The position numbers and the translations under genes were made by a program. The notes under the pieces were generated by a model. The model ran no database searches. It worked only from the letters and a program-made list of their open reading frames with translations, and had not been told where the DNA came from. This document shows, one piece after another, positions 44,654-53,949 of a stretch of DNA of 64,000 bases (its first letter is position 1; each line of letters starts with the position of its first letter). This DNA is from Glaciimonas sp. (lineage in GTDB: Bacteria > Pseudomonadota > Gammaproteobacteria > Burkholderiales > Burkholderiaceae_D): positions 16,431 through 80,430 of the forward strand of contig JABBOY010000002.1 in assembly GCA_012927585.1 (NCBI GenBank), in the 5' to 3' direction.

Positions 44654-45736
44654 ATGACTAAAAATCTTGTGCGCGGCGTACTGAGCGCGATCGCGATCTT
44701 GCCTGTCATCGCTGTTTCCGTGTCGGCTGATGCCGCGCCCCTGAAAATCGGTTTCGTGTATGTCAGCCCGATCGGCGAAGCCGGCTGGACCACCCAGCAC
44801 GACATGGCGCGCAAGGAAATGGAGAAAAATCTGGGCGCAAAAATCACCACCAAAGTAGTCGAGAACGTACCCGAAGGAGCAGACGCCGAACGCGTGATCC
44901 GCGATTTGGCGCAACAGGGCAACAAGTTGATTTTCACCACATCGTTCGGTTACATGAACCCGACGCTGAAGGTTGCCAAACAATTTCCAGACGTAAAATT
45001 CGTCCACCTGACCGGCTATAAGACGGCCGCCAATGTCGCTACCGCCAATGCGCGCTTTTATGAAAGCCGCTACCTGGCCGGCGTACTGACCGGAAAAATG
45101 AGCAAGACCGGGGTGGCCGGTTACGTGGGCGCATTCCCTATTCCCGAAGTGCTGCAAGGCATCAACGCCTTCACGCGCGGGTTCCGCAGCGTCAATCCGA
45201 AAGCCGAAGTCAAAGTGGTATGGGTCAATAGCTGGTTCGATCCTGGCAAGGAACGCGATGCTGCGCTGACCCTGATCGGCCAGGGCGCCGACGTGCTTAC
45301 GCATCACACCGATTCCACCGCCGTGGTGCAGGCCGCCGAAGAGAAGGGTAAATATGCGGTCGCCTACCACTCCGATATGCGCAAGTTCGGCCCCAAGGCA
45401 CAAATTGCCGCCGTCACTCACCACTGGGGCAAGTATTACACCCAGCAGGCGCAAGCCGTCATTGACGGTAGCTGGAAAACCAGCGCCACCTGGGGCGGCC
45501 TCAAGGCTGGCATGGTCAAGCTGGAGGGTTATGGCCCGGCGGTGCCGAACGACGTAAAACTGTTCGTGCAAGCTAAAGAAAAAGAAATCGTGGCCGGCAC
45601 CCTGAGCCCGTTTGACGGCCCGGTCAAAGACAACGAAGGCAAGATCCGGCTGGAAAAAGGCCGCATGAACGATGACGGCCTCAACAAGATGGATTATTTC
45701 GTCGAAGGCGTAGCCGGGAAATTGCCTAAAAACTAA
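44654..45736 (+). CDS. BMP-family ABC transporter substrate-binding protein
   Basis: 360 residues. A Sec signal peptide (cleavage near VSADA-APLKIG, residue about 28) lacks a lipobox Cys, so the protein is soluble in the periplasm. The mature part begins LKIGFVYVSPIGEAGWTTQH and contains FTTSFGYMNP and VGAFPIPEVLQGINAF, typical of the Bmp/Med family that binds nucleosides. It is the natural partner of the ABC transporter at 18387-21932, but 23 kb of polyene and secretion genes lie between them. AAGGAT precedes the ATG at 44654. Confidence 0.92.
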   Translation: MTKNLVRGVLSAIAILPVIAVSVSADAAPLKIGFVYVSPIGEAGWTTQHDMARKEMEKNLGAKITTKVVENVPEGADAERVIRDLAQQGNKLIFTTSFGYMNPTLKVAKQFPDVKFVHLTGYKTAANVATANARFYESRYLAGVLTGKMSKTGVAGYVGAFPIPEVLQGINAFTRGFRSVNPKAEVKVVWVNSWFDPGKERDAALTLIGQGADVLTHHTDSTAVVQAAEEKGKYAVAYHSDMRKFGPKAQIAAVTHHWGKYYTQQAQAVIDGSWKTSATWGGLKAGMVKLEGYGPAVPNDVKLFVQAKEKEIVAGTLSPFDGPVKDNEGKIRLEKGRMNDDGLNKMDYFVEGVAGKLPKN

Positions 45737-45743
45737 TCGTGGT

Positions 45744-45773
45744 ACGGGGCGTCGCTAGTCGCGTCCCGTTTTA
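45744..45773 (+). terminator. Intrinsic terminator after the BMP gene
   Basis: ACGGGGCG pairs with CGCGTCCCGT (one bulge, one G-T pair) around a short loop and is followed by TTTT, 8 bp after the stop codon. Confidence 0.65.
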
Positions 45774-45780
45774 ATAACTA

Positions 45781-45840
45781 TGGAGTATGCTAAAAAATAC
45801 ATGTTTTACCGCATATATTAATTGTATTTTTAAAAAATAC
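45781..45840 (+). repeat. 60-bp dispersed element, copy C
   Basis: TGGAGTAT at 45781, CCGCATATAT at 45809 (20-base spacing), ATAC at 45837-45840. It follows a terminator and lies between two plus-strand transcription units. Confidence 0.8.
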
Positions 45841-46238
45841 TGTCTAATTTAATTTGAATTTTTAAGGGCTGGCAGCGGCTGGGAATTTCGTGGAAATAAC
45901 GCTGGAATATTGTCCTTGATCTGCATGAACATTCGGGCTGGCGCACCGCCCATAGCGCTGCGCTCAGGCGTTCGGTCAAGCCGATCAAAATCGAGCGATA
46001 ATCGGCCATCTAAAAAGTCCATACGGCAATTGACCTGTATCAAAGATTCCTGTAAAAGTTGGGAGCGTCGCCGTTTCAGCATGCCAGCAGCACTGTCCGG
46101 TTGGTGCCCATACCGCGCCAGATGCCTGTCGGGCTGCGTGAGTCGAAGCGAAAATTAGCTGTGCGATGGCAGATCGATATTGCCACTACAGCACGTTTGC
46201 CAGTTCTGGCTGTTCCATCACCCGAAGGAGAATTTTTC
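45841..46238. other. Intergenic upstream of the TRAP genes
   Basis: About 400 bp. It must contain the TRAP promoter. TTGACC at about 46030 is a possible -35 box, but I see no good -10 at 17 bp. Open frames on either strand lack family motifs. Confidence 0.4.
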
Positions 46239-47261
46239 TTGGTCAAGACCTTATTTGCGGCCGCCATTGCGGCCGCGCTCACCGTCTCGCTGCCGGCCGT
46301 CGCGCAGCAGAAATACCAGCCTGAATATCGTTTGTCAACCGTGCTCGGCACCGCTTTTCCGTGGGGCAATGGCGGCCAGCGTTGGGCCGATCTGGTCAAG
46401 GAAAAAACGCAGGGGCGCATCAACATCAAGATGTATCCCGGCACTTCGCTGGTAGCGGGCGATCAGACCCGCGAATTCACCGCGATCCGTCAGGGCGTGA
46501 TCGACCTGGCGGTTGGCTCGTCGATCAACTGGTCGCCGCAGGTTAAGGAGCTGAACCTGTTTTCGCTGCCGTTCCTGATGCCGGATTACCGCGCGATCGA
46601 TGCGCTGACGCACGGCGAAGTTGGCCGTGATCTGTTTAAAATAATCGAAAAAAATGGCGTGGTGCCGCTGGCTTGGGGCGAAAACGGTTTTCGCGAAATC
46701 AGCAATTCCAAACGTGAAATCCGCACTCCGGCCGACATGAAAGGCTTGAAATTCCGGGTGGTTGGCTCGCCCCTGTTCAACGATACTTTCACCGCTCTGG
46801 GTGCCAATCCGACCCAGATGAGCTGGGCAGATGCGCAACCTGCATTGGCATCGGGCGCAGTCGATGGCCAGGAAAATCCTATTTCAGTATTTACCGGCGC
46901 AAAAATCCACGCGATAGGACAAAAATATCTGACGGTTTGGGGTTATGTCGCCGATCCGCTGATCTTCGTGGTCAGCGGCAAGGTATGGAAGAGCTGGAGC
47001 AAGGCCGACCAAGAAGCAGTACGCGCCGCCGCAATCGAAGCCGGCAAGGACGAAACCGCGCTTGCGCGCAAAGGTCTGTCCAACGCCAACAGCGGCATCT
47101 ATAACGATGTCGCAGCTTTGGGCGTAAAAGTCACGCACCTGACGCCGGCTGAAGTTGACGTATTCCGCAAGTTGACCAAGTCGACCTATGACAAATGGTC
47201 CAAGACCATCGGCGCCGATCTGGTCAAAAAAGCGGAAACGGCGATTACAGCCCGCAAATAA
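46239..47261 (+). CDS. dctP: TRAP transporter substrate-binding protein (DctP family)
   Basis: 340 residues. The start is a TTG at 46239, chosen because AAGGAG lies 8 bp upstream and because the signal peptide (VKTLFAAAIAAALTVSLPAV, cleavage near AVAQQ) begins exactly there. The mature protein has AFPWGNGGQRWADLVKEKT, the conserved Arg region of the ligand site (GLKFRVVGSPLFNDTFTALG) and PTQMSWADAQPALASGAVDG. It delivers a dicarboxylate or related organic acid to the DctQM permease encoded downstream. Confidence 0.92.
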   Translation: MVKTLFAAAIAAALTVSLPAVAQQKYQPEYRLSTVLGTAFPWGNGGQRWADLVKEKTQGRINIKMYPGTSLVAGDQTREFTAIRQGVIDLAVGSSINWSPQVKELNLFSLPFLMPDYRAIDALTHGEVGRDLFKIIEKNGVVPLAWGENGFREISNSKREIRTPADMKGLKFRVVGSPLFNDTFTALGANPTQMSWADAQPALASGAVDGQENPISVFTGAKIHAIGQKYLTVWGYVADPLIFVVSGKVWKSWSKADQEAVRAAAIEAGKDETALARKGLSNANSGIYNDVAALGVKVTHLTPAEVDVFRKLTKSTYDKWSKTIGADLVKKAETAITARK

Positions 47262-47280
47262 CCGGTTTGCGCCGTCGCAG

Positions 47281-47307
47281 CGCCCCGTTCGCCACGGGGC
47301 GTTTTTT
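47281..47307 (+). terminator. Intrinsic terminator/attenuator between dctP and dctQ
   Basis: CGCCCCGT and ACGGGGCG form a perfect 8-bp stem with a 5-base loop followed by TTTTTT, 20 bp after the dctP stop. In TRAP operons such a structure often lowers expression of the membrane subunits relative to the abundant binding protein. Confidence 0.85.
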
Positions 47308-47314
47308 GTTTGAG

Positions 47315-47340
47315 TCCCCTCGCCCGCTTGCGGGAGAGGG
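47315..47340. repeat. CCCTCTCCC-family palindrome
   Basis: CCCCTCGCCCGC and GCGGGAGAGGG nearly pair around two T bases. Same repeat family as in the xdhAB 3' end and at 17902-18107. Followed by an AGCTGGCTGA boundary similar to that of the composite element. Confidence 0.65.
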
Positions 47341-47403
47341 CGCTTCCTAGCTGGCTGAACAGTAAGTGCGCTGCTCCCGACACCCATTTAAACCACGAAT
47401 GAA

Positions 47404-47940
47404 ATGACCGATCTAATGAGTGATCCATCCGACACCACCCACCCGACCGAGGAAGCCCCGCGCGTGCCGGTCAAGATCGAAGAATTTTGTGCCGCGCTGG
47501 CGCTGGCGCTGATTTGCTGCATCACCTTTGCCAACGTGCTGGTGCGTTATTTCACCGATGTCTCGTTTGCCTTTACTGAAGAATTTTCAATTTTCCTGAT
47601 GGTGGTGCTAACCCTGTTCGGCGCTGCTGCCGCGTTTGCACGCGATACCCACATTCGCATGACGTTCATCACTGAACGCTTGCCGCGCAAGTTGGCGCGC
47701 GTGCTGGAATATCTGGTGCTGGCGCTGGGCGCGCTGATGTTCGCAATCATGGCCTGGTATGGCACTTTCCTGTTCTGGGATGACTGGCAGTACGACACCA
47801 CTTCACCCGGCATCGGCATTCCGCAATGGATTTACACGCTCTGGCTGCCGCTGCTGTCGGCGCTGATTTTCTTGCGCATCATCGGCCGCACGATCCGTTT
47901 TAGCCGGCAATCCAGCCCGGCAGATCGGAATGCGTCATGA
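47404..47940 (+). CDS. dctQ: TRAP transporter small permease (DctQ family)
   Basis: 178 residues with four membrane helices. Signatures are TFANVLVRYFTD (about 41-52), FTEEFSIFLMVVLTLFGAAA and DTHIRMTFITERLP. It forms a complex with the large permease. The ATG at 47404 is used; an ATG at 47416 is also possible. The stop overlaps the dctM start (ATGA). Confidence 0.92.
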   Translation: MTDLMSDPSDTTHPTEEAPRVPVKIEEFCAALALALICCITFANVLVRYFTDVSFAFTEEFSIFLMVVLTLFGAAAAFARDTHIRMTFITERLPRKLARVLEYLVLALGALMFAIMAWYGTFLFWDDWQYDTTSPGIGIPQWIYTLWLPLLSALIFLRIIGRTIRFSRQSSPADRNAS

Positions 47941-49226
47941 TCGCCGAAGGTAGCTTGATTTTATTCGCCGGCTTCGCGCTGCTGCTGGCAATCGGCGCGC
48001 CGCTGGCGATCGCGCTCGGCATCACCGGCACCGCGGTGATTCTGATCGAAGGTCTCGGCATCATGGCGGTGCCGACCAATGCCTATGGCGGCATCGCCAA
48101 ATATCCGCTGCTGGCGCTACCGGTGTTTGTGCTGGCTGGCATGATGTTCGAGCGTGCCGGCGTGGCGCTGCGGATTGTGCGCTTCGCCTCCGCCATCGTC
48201 GGCAAGCGGCGCGGCGGCCAGGGCGTGGTGGCAATTCTGGTCTGCATGTTCTTGGGCGGGATTTCCGGTTCCGGCCCGGCCGATGCCGCGGCGGTGGCGA
48301 TGGTAATGATTCCGAGTATGTTCAAGCAGGGTTATCCGAAAGAGTTTTCGGCCACCTTGATTGCCGCCGCCGGTTCCACCGCGATCCTGATTCCGCCGTC
48401 GATTGCGCTGATCGTATATAGCGTGCTGGTGCCGGCAGCGTCAGTGCCGGCGCTGTTTGCCGGCGGCATGCTGCCTGGTATTCTGGCCGGATTGGCGTTG
48501 ATCGTGCCAACCCTGTACCTGTCGCGCAAGAATGGATGGGGCTCCGCCTCGGACGAAGAAATACCACGCTTGTGGGATAGCTTCAAGGAAGCGATCTGGG
48601 GCTTGCTGGCTCCCGTGATCATTCTCGGCGGCATGCGCACCGGCCTGTTCACGCCGACCGAGGCCGCGGTGGTGGCCGCCTTTTACGGTTTCTTCGTCGG
48701 CGTTTTCGTCTACCGCACGCTGGACTTGCGCAAGGTGTATCGGGTGCTGGTCGAATCGGCCGAAATCTCGGCGGTGGTACTGATCATCATTTCACTGGCC
48801 GGCGTATTCGCCCATGCCGGCTCGACGCTTGGCGCCTTTGATGCGTTCGCCAAGCTGCTGCTGGGTTTTGCCGGCAATGAAGCACTGATGCTGGTGATGA
48901 TCAGCGTAATGCTATTGATCGCCGGGATGCTGTTGGATGCGGTATCGATCTTTCTGGTGTTCCTGCCGATCCTGGTGCCGATCATGATTACCTACGGCTG
49001 GGACCCGGTCTGGTTCGGCATCGTCATCACGATGAATATGGCGATCGGGCAATTCACGCCGCCGATGGCGGTCAACCTGATGGTCACTACCCGCATCGCC
49101 GGCGTTTCGATGGAATCGACCGTGCGCTGGGCGCTATGGATGGTGGGCGCGATGCTGGGGGCGATGACGCTGGTGATGGTGTTTCCGCAACTGGCGCTAT
49201 GGCTGCCGCGTTTACTGGGCTATTAG
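47937..49226 (+). CDS. dctM: TRAP transporter large permease (DctM family)
   Basis: 429 residues, about 12 hydrophobic segments. Conserved stretches include FAGFALLLAIGAPLAIALGI, ISGSGPADAAAVAMVMIPSM, GSTAILIPPSIALIVYSVL and ITMNMAIGQFTPPMAVNL. It is the sodium-driven transport subunit that imports an organic acid supplied by DctP. Confidence 0.93.
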   Translation: MIAEGSLILFAGFALLLAIGAPLAIALGITGTAVILIEGLGIMAVPTNAYGGIAKYPLLALPVFVLAGMMFERAGVALRIVRFASAIVGKRRGGQGVVAILVCMFLGGISGSGPADAAAVAMVMIPSMFKQGYPKEFSATLIAAAGSTAILIPPSIALIVYSVLVPAASVPALFAGGMLPGILAGLALIVPTLYLSRKNGWGSASDEEIPRLWDSFKEAIWGLLAPVIILGGMRTGLFTPTEAAVVAAFYGFFVGVFVYRTLDLRKVYRVLVESAEISAVVLIIISLAGVFAHAGSTLGAFDAFAKLLLGFAGNEALMLVMISVMLLIAGMLLDAVSIFLVFLPILVPIMITYGWDPVWFGIVITMNMAIGQFTPPMAVNLMVTTRIAGVSMESTVRWALWMVGAMLGAMTLVMVFPQLALWLPRLLGY

Positions 49227-49380
49227 CTCAGACATTTGCTCCTTGCCGCAAATCCGGCCGCGGTAAGCAGGTTCAGGTTTGTGCTGACATCGACGGTGCG
49301 CGCCATTGCATTGACTTGCCGCAAAGGCGGGCGTGCCAAATACAGCACACTTATCAAAACAACACGATAAGGAGCGGATC

Positions 49381-49704
49381 ATGCATCTCGCCATACAACT
49401 TCCCGATTTCGATATGCTGGCGTCGTTGTATCGGGACGATCCTGAATCCTTCGAAGCGTTCCGCCGGCATGTATTGCGCGAAGTGGTCGATGCCGCACCG
49501 CCGCCTCTGCGCCCTACCCTTGAACTGTTGTTAAGTCACATTGAGATTACCCGCGCGGAAGCTGCCACGCCCATGGAGGCGGCAATTATCGCTTTCCGCA
49601 TGATGCAGAACTCGGTTGGCCAACTGCACAATATTTGGGAACAAACCCAGCAGGCAGTCGCCGTCTTGCAGACTGCAATGATTATTGCTCAAGTGCGCAA
49701 ATAA
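49381..49704 (+). CDS. DUF3135-like small protein
   Basis: 107 residues beginning MHLAIQLPDFDMLASLYRDD; AAGGAG lies 6 bp before the ATG. The pattern PDFDMLASLYRDDPESFEAF with a helical C-terminus (MQNSVGQLHNIWEQTQQAVA) matches what I recall of DUF3135. Function unknown. It stands alone between the TRAP operon and the HDOD gene. Confidence 0.75.
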   Translation: MHLAIQLPDFDMLASLYRDDPESFEAFRRHVLREVVDAAPPPLRPTLELLLSHIEITRAEAATPMEAAIIAFRMMQNSVGQLHNIWEQTQQAVAVLQTAMIIAQVRK

Positions 49705-49878
49705 CAAAAAACCGGCTGGGCGGTGCCGCCTGGCAACGATTGCGCCCAACTTGAATTATTGTATGCACGCCTAACATATAACGCACAACGCTGTACCCTG
49801 GAATCAGGCAGAATAGCGCACTCTGCCGGCAGGTATTGCCGGCACATCTTATTTTTAGTGCAGAACCGAACGTAGCCT

Positions 49879-51465
49879 ATGTCTGATTTTCTCGCCTTAC
49901 CTTCCGCGCCTGGCAATGCCAACGCAGCGCGCCGCCTTTTAATGCAAAAAATCAGTCAGAACGAGAATTTGCCAGCGCTTGGCCGCACCGTGGCGAGGGT
50001 GGTGCAATTGACCTCTTCGGACAATGAAGCGCAAAGCGAACTGACTTATTTTATTTTGTCCGATGTGGGGCTGACGCAGAAAATCCTGCGCCTCGCCAAC
50101 ACCGTGTTCTACCGCACTGCCAATAGCACCGCAGTGACCACTATTTCGCGCGCAATCTTCGTGCTGGGTTTCGATCTCATCAAAACCAGTGCGCTGGCGA
50201 TGTTGCTGGTGGATCGCCTGTCGGACCGGCAGCATGCGCATAGCATCCACGCAGAGCTGATGCAGGCGCTATACGCCAGTGTGATCGGGCGCGAAATGGC
50301 GCGCAAAAGTTCGTATCAGGGCGGTGAGGAAGCGGCTATCAGCGCCCTGTTCAAAAATCTGGGCCGTCTGTTGATGGCTGCGCACGATCATGCGCTGTAT
50401 AGCAAATTGATAGGCTTGATCGAAACTGACGGTTTGTCATCGGCCCAGGCCTCCATGCAGGTAATGGGATGTAGTCTGGAAATGCTGGCGGAATCGGTGT
50501 TGCAGGAGTGGCAGATGCCGCCTGCAATCATTCGTTCTCTGGCGCCGCTGGCTGCCGGAGTGCCGAAGCCGGCCAAAAACCGGCAGGAATGGATGCAGCA
50601 GGTTGCCGCCTTTAGTGCTGAAGCGGCGCAGTTGCTATCGCGCACTGGGACTGCGGCTGCAACCGAGCGCAGCGCAACACTGCTGGCGCGTTACGGCGAA
50701 GCGCTGAACCTGGATTCGAAAAGCCTGGACCAACTGTTCGGTGCCGCCGGGCGAGAAATCAATATACTGCGTGCATCGATGCAATTGGAATTGGAGCCAG
50801 TCAGCCCGGAACCGGCGCTGGCACCTATAGCAAAGGTTGTGCTGCCGACGCTGCCGGACGATATGCTAATGGTGTGTGGGAACGCCGCTGAAGGACAAAT
50901 CGGCAGCAGTTTTCCTAGCGGCAAGCCATTTAATGCCAGTGCGCGCTTGCTGGCAGGAATGCAGGATGTGACGCAAGTGATGGCGTCCGGCCGCAGCAAG
51001 GTCAACGAATTGATTCTGCTGGCAATGGAAACCCTGTACAGCAGCATGGGATTTGATTTTGCCGCGTTCTGCATCAAGGATCGGAAGAGTGGGCAATACC
51101 GTGCCCGCATGACGATTGGAAAAAATCACATCGTGCGCCAGGCCGGTTTCGTGCTGCCGCTGGAGTCGACTAGCGACATCTTTCATCTGGCGCTGGGAAA
51201 CGACGCCGACCTGATAATCGCCGATGCCACTACCAGTAAAATTATCGCCTTGCTACCCGCCTGGCACCGTACACTGCTCACCGACACCCGCAGTTTCATC
51301 GTGTTGCCGCTGGTCGTGCGTTCGGTTCCGCTCGGACTGTTTTATGCCGACCGCACCACGCTGGCGCCAGAGGGCGTATCGCCTGACGAAGCGGCCCTTA
51401 TCAAGGCGCTGAAAGGGCAAGTGCTGGCGGCGCTGCAGGCCGGTGATCGCAACAATATCGGATAG
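49879..51465 (+). CDS. HDOD-domain signalling protein with C-terminal GAF-like region
   Basis: 528 residues. The HDOD domain (about 20-225) has LPALGRTVARVVQLTSSDNE, SDVGLTQKILRLANTVFYR and ISRAIFVLGFDLIKTSALAM; the HD metal residues are absent, as in HDOD proteins. After a variable linker, residues about 355-520 resemble a GAF domain (ILLAMETLYSSMGFDFAAFC to SFIVLPLVVRSVPLGLFYAD). Such proteins regulate stress, motility or biofilm responses, but the ligand and partner are not evident. Confidence 0.85.
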   Translation: MSDFLALPSAPGNANAARRLLMQKISQNENLPALGRTVARVVQLTSSDNEAQSELTYFILSDVGLTQKILRLANTVFYRTANSTAVTTISRAIFVLGFDLIKTSALAMLLVDRLSDRQHAHSIHAELMQALYASVIGREMARKSSYQGGEEAAISALFKNLGRLLMAAHDHALYSKLIGLIETDGLSSAQASMQVMGCSLEMLAESVLQEWQMPPAIIRSLAPLAAGVPKPAKNRQEWMQQVAAFSAEAAQLLSRTGTAAATERSATLLARYGEALNLDSKSLDQLFGAAGREINILRASMQLELEPVSPEPALAPIAKVVLPTLPDDMLMVCGNAAEGQIGSSFPSGKPFNASARLLAGMQDVTQVMASGRSKVNELILLAMETLYSSMGFDFAAFCIKDRKSGQYRARMTIGKNHIVRQAGFVLPLESTSDIFHLALGNDADLIIADATTSKIIALLPAWHRTLLTDTRSFIVLPLVVRSVPLGLFYADRTTLAPEGVSPDEAALIKALKGQVLAALQAGDRNNIG

Positions 51466-51595
51466 ATAGATTGCCACTGCGCTGTACCGGCCATGCCGGC
51501 ATCGGTTATCCTTGCAGGCGTTCCATTAACATCAGGGCTGCGCACTGCTTGCACATTTTTGTGTGCGCCCAAAACCTGAAAAAGACCCGAAAGCT

Positions 51596-53263
51596 ATGGC
51601 AAATTACGTCTACACAATGAATAAGGTCGGTAAGATCGTGCCGCCCAAACGGCAAATCCTGAAAGATATTTCGCTGTCCTTTTTTCCCGGCGCCAAAATC
51701 GGCGTGCTGGGCCTGAACGGCTCCGGCAAATCGACGCTGCTGAAAATCATGGCCGGCATCGACACCGACATTCAAGGCGAAGCAGTACCGATGCCGGGCC
51801 TGAATATCGGCTATCTGCCGCAAGAACCGGTGCTCGATCCAGAGCAAACCGTGCGCCAAGTGGTTGAATCCGGCCTGGGCGAAGTATTCGACGCGCAAGC
51901 CAAACTGGAAGCGGTGTACGCCGCCTACGCCGAAGAAGATGCCGATTTCGATGCGCTGGCGAATGAACAAGCGCGGCTGGAAGCAATCATTTCGACTTCC
52001 GACGGCGGCAACCTGAACCTGCAACTCGAGATGGCCGCCGATGCGCTGGGCCTGCCGGCTTGGGATGCCAAGATCGGCGTGCTGTCGGGTGGCGAAAAGC
52101 GCCGCGTCGCACTCTGCCGCTTGCTGCTGTCGAAGCCCGACATGCTGCTGCTGGACGAGCCGACCAACCATCTGGACGCCGAATCGGTCGAGTGGCTGGA
52201 GCAATTCCTGCTGCGCTTCCCCGGCACCGTAGTCGGCATCACGCACGATCGTTACTTTCTCGACAATGCCGCCGAATGGATTCTGGAGCTGGATCGCGGC
52301 CACGGCATTCCGTGGAAAGGCAATTACAGCTCGTGGCTGGAACAAAAAGGCAATCGCCTGAAGATGGAAGAAGCGACCGAATCGTCGCGCCAGAAAACCA
52401 TCGCCAAGGAACTGGAATGGGTCCGGCAGAATCCGAAAGGCCGCCAATCCAAGAGCAAGGCGCGGCTGGCCCGCTTCAATGAATTGTCCGAGCACGAATA
52501 CCAGAAGCGCAACGAAACCCAGGAAATTTTCATCCCGGTGGCCGAGCGTCTGGGCAATGAAGTGATCGAATTCAAGAACGTCTCCAAGGCGTTTGGCGAC
52601 CGTTTGCTGATCGACGACCTCAGTTTCACGATTCCGGCCGGCGCGATTGTCGGCATCATCGGCCCCAACGGTGCCGGTAAAACCACGATGTTCAAGATGA
52701 TCACCGGAATAGAGAAACCCGATAGCGGCGAAGTTGCCATCGGCCAGACCGCCCGAGTCTCGATTGTCGACCAATCGCGCGAATCGCTCGACAGTGCTAA
52801 AACCGTGTTCCAGGACGTTTGCGACGGCAACGACATTATTACCGTCGGCCGTTTTGAAATGCCATCGCGCGCCTATCTGGGTCGCTTCAACTTCAAGGGT
52901 GGCGACCAGCAAAAAATCGTCGGGAATCTGTCCGGCGGCGAACGCGGCCGCTTGCATCTGGCGAAAACCTTGATGCAGGGTGGCAACGTCTTGCTGCTGG
53001 ATGAACCTACCAACGATCTGGACGTTGAAACCCTGCGCGCGCTGGAAGATGCCTTGCTGGAATTTGCCGGCAGCGTGATGGTGATCAGCCATGACCGCTG
53101 GTTCCTGGATCGGATCGCGACCCACATCCTGGCTTGCGAGGGCGATTCGAAATGGGTCTTCTTCGCCGGCAATTATCAGGAATACGAAGCAGACAAGAAG
53201 AAGCGTCTAGGCGAGGAAGGCGCGAAACCGAAGCGGATTCGCTACAAACCGTTGACGGTGTAA
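51596..53263 (+). CDS. ettA: Energy-dependent translational throttle protein EttA (ABC-F)
   Basis: 555 residues, exactly the family length, starting MANYVYTMNKVGKIVPPKR. Two ABC domains: Walker A GLNGSGKST (about 39-47) and GPNGAGKTT (about 357-365), signatures LSGGEKRR and LSGGERGR, Walker B LLLDEPTNHLD and LLLDEPTNDLD; the inter-domain linker (about 240-320) is the tRNA-contacting PtIM. It binds the ribosomal E site and gates the first peptide bond according to ATP level. Frames preceding the ATG at 51596 add 11 unrelated residues. Confidence 0.96.
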   Translation: MANYVYTMNKVGKIVPPKRQILKDISLSFFPGAKIGVLGLNGSGKSTLLKIMAGIDTDIQGEAVPMPGLNIGYLPQEPVLDPEQTVRQVVESGLGEVFDAQAKLEAVYAAYAEEDADFDALANEQARLEAIISTSDGGNLNLQLEMAADALGLPAWDAKIGVLSGGEKRRVALCRLLLSKPDMLLLDEPTNHLDAESVEWLEQFLLRFPGTVVGITHDRYFLDNAAEWILELDRGHGIPWKGNYSSWLEQKGNRLKMEEATESSRQKTIAKELEWVRQNPKGRQSKSKARLARFNELSEHEYQKRNETQEIFIPVAERLGNEVIEFKNVSKAFGDRLLIDDLSFTIPAGAIVGIIGPNGAGKTTMFKMITGIEKPDSGEVAIGQTARVSIVDQSRESLDSAKTVFQDVCDGNDIITVGRFEMPSRAYLGRFNFKGGDQQKIVGNLSGGERGRLHLAKTLMQGGNVLLLDEPTNDLDVETLRALEDALLEFAGSVMVISHDRWFLDRIATHILACEGDSKWVFFAGNYQEYEADKKKRLGEEGAKPKRIRYKPLTV

Positions 53264-53296
53264 GTTGCTTGCCGGAAGCCGGATGCACCGCAGTTG

Positions 53297-53385
53297 CGTA
53301 GGGCGGAAAAGCGCAGCGCCTTCCGCCGCATGCGTTGCGGTGCAGCCGGCGGATAACGCTGCGCTCATCCGCCCTACGTTTTTTA
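53297..53385. repeat. GTAGGGCGGA-family palindromic repeat pair
   Basis: GTAGGGCGGAAAAGCGCAGC at the left and GCTGCGCTCATCCGCCCTAC at the right are near-complementary, each half also containing a smaller hairpin (GGCGGA.../...TTCCGCC and CGGCGGATAACG). Similar to the shorter repeat at 1501-1533. It follows ettA and could terminate it (TTTTTT follows at 53380-53385). Confidence 0.65.
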
Positions 53386-53390
53386 TTTAT

Positions 53391-53449
53391 TGGAGTATGT
53401 GCAATAAACACCAATTTCACGCATTGTTTTAGTGCGAGAAAAATAATAC
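53391..53449 (+). repeat. 60-bp dispersed element, copy F (59 bp)
   Basis: TGGAGTAT at 53391, ACGCATTG in place of CCGCATAT after exactly 20 bases, ATAC at 53446-53449. It is one base shorter than the other copies and the most divergent in its core. Confidence 0.7.
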
Positions 53450-53499
53450 GTGCCACTGTATATTGCCTAAGCGCGTAAATTACATCCTTCGGAACCGCC

Positions 53500-53949
53500 A
53501 TGAACCTTCAGCTCAGCGATGTCAGCCACATCATCCAGCTTTCGATTGCGCCGGTCTTTTTGTTGAGCGGCATCGGACCGCTGTTGATTGTCCTGACTAA
53601 CCGTCTGGCGCGCATCATTGACCGTTCGCGCAAGTTGGAGGACTTGCTGCACCATATCGACGCCTCGGCAAAATCCGAATTGCTGGCCCAGATCACCATA
53701 CTGTATCGGCGTGCGCACCAGATCAATTATGCGATTACTCTCAGCACTGCCTGCGCGCTGCTGGTGAGCTTGATCATCGCGGCGTTGTTTATCGGCGATG
53801 CGCTCGGTCTGGCGCTGGATCGTCTGATTGCGGTGTTGTTCGTGGTGGCGATGTTGGCGCTGATCGGCAGCTATTCTTTCCTACTGCGGGAAATCTTCAT
53901 CGCTACCAAGTCGCTCACGTTGCAGCGCGTTCTCCAGCCCAAGCTGTAG
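53500..53949 (+). CDS. DUF2721 family membrane protein
   Basis: 149 residues. Helices near 13-32, 80-105 and 110-135 flank a cytoplasmic segment with NRLARIIDRSRKLEDLL, characteristic of DUF2721. Function unknown. It begins 50 bp after repeat copy F and stands alone. Confidence 0.85.
   Translation: MNLQLSDVSHIIQLSIAPVFLLSGIGPLLIVLTNRLARIIDRSRKLEDLLHHIDASAKSELLAQITILYRRAHQINYAITLSTACALLVSLIIAALFIGDALGLALDRLIAVLFVVAMLALIGSYSFLLREIFIATKSLTLQRVLQPKL

Noticed and set aside
44555..45571. 338-codon minus-strand open frame
   Set aside because: Antisense to the BMP-family binding-protein gene, which has a signal peptide and family motifs.
51506..53125. 539-codon open frame on the minus strand
   Set aside because: It lies entirely antisense to ettA, whose ABC motifs are complete; the frame is a by-product of codon bias.
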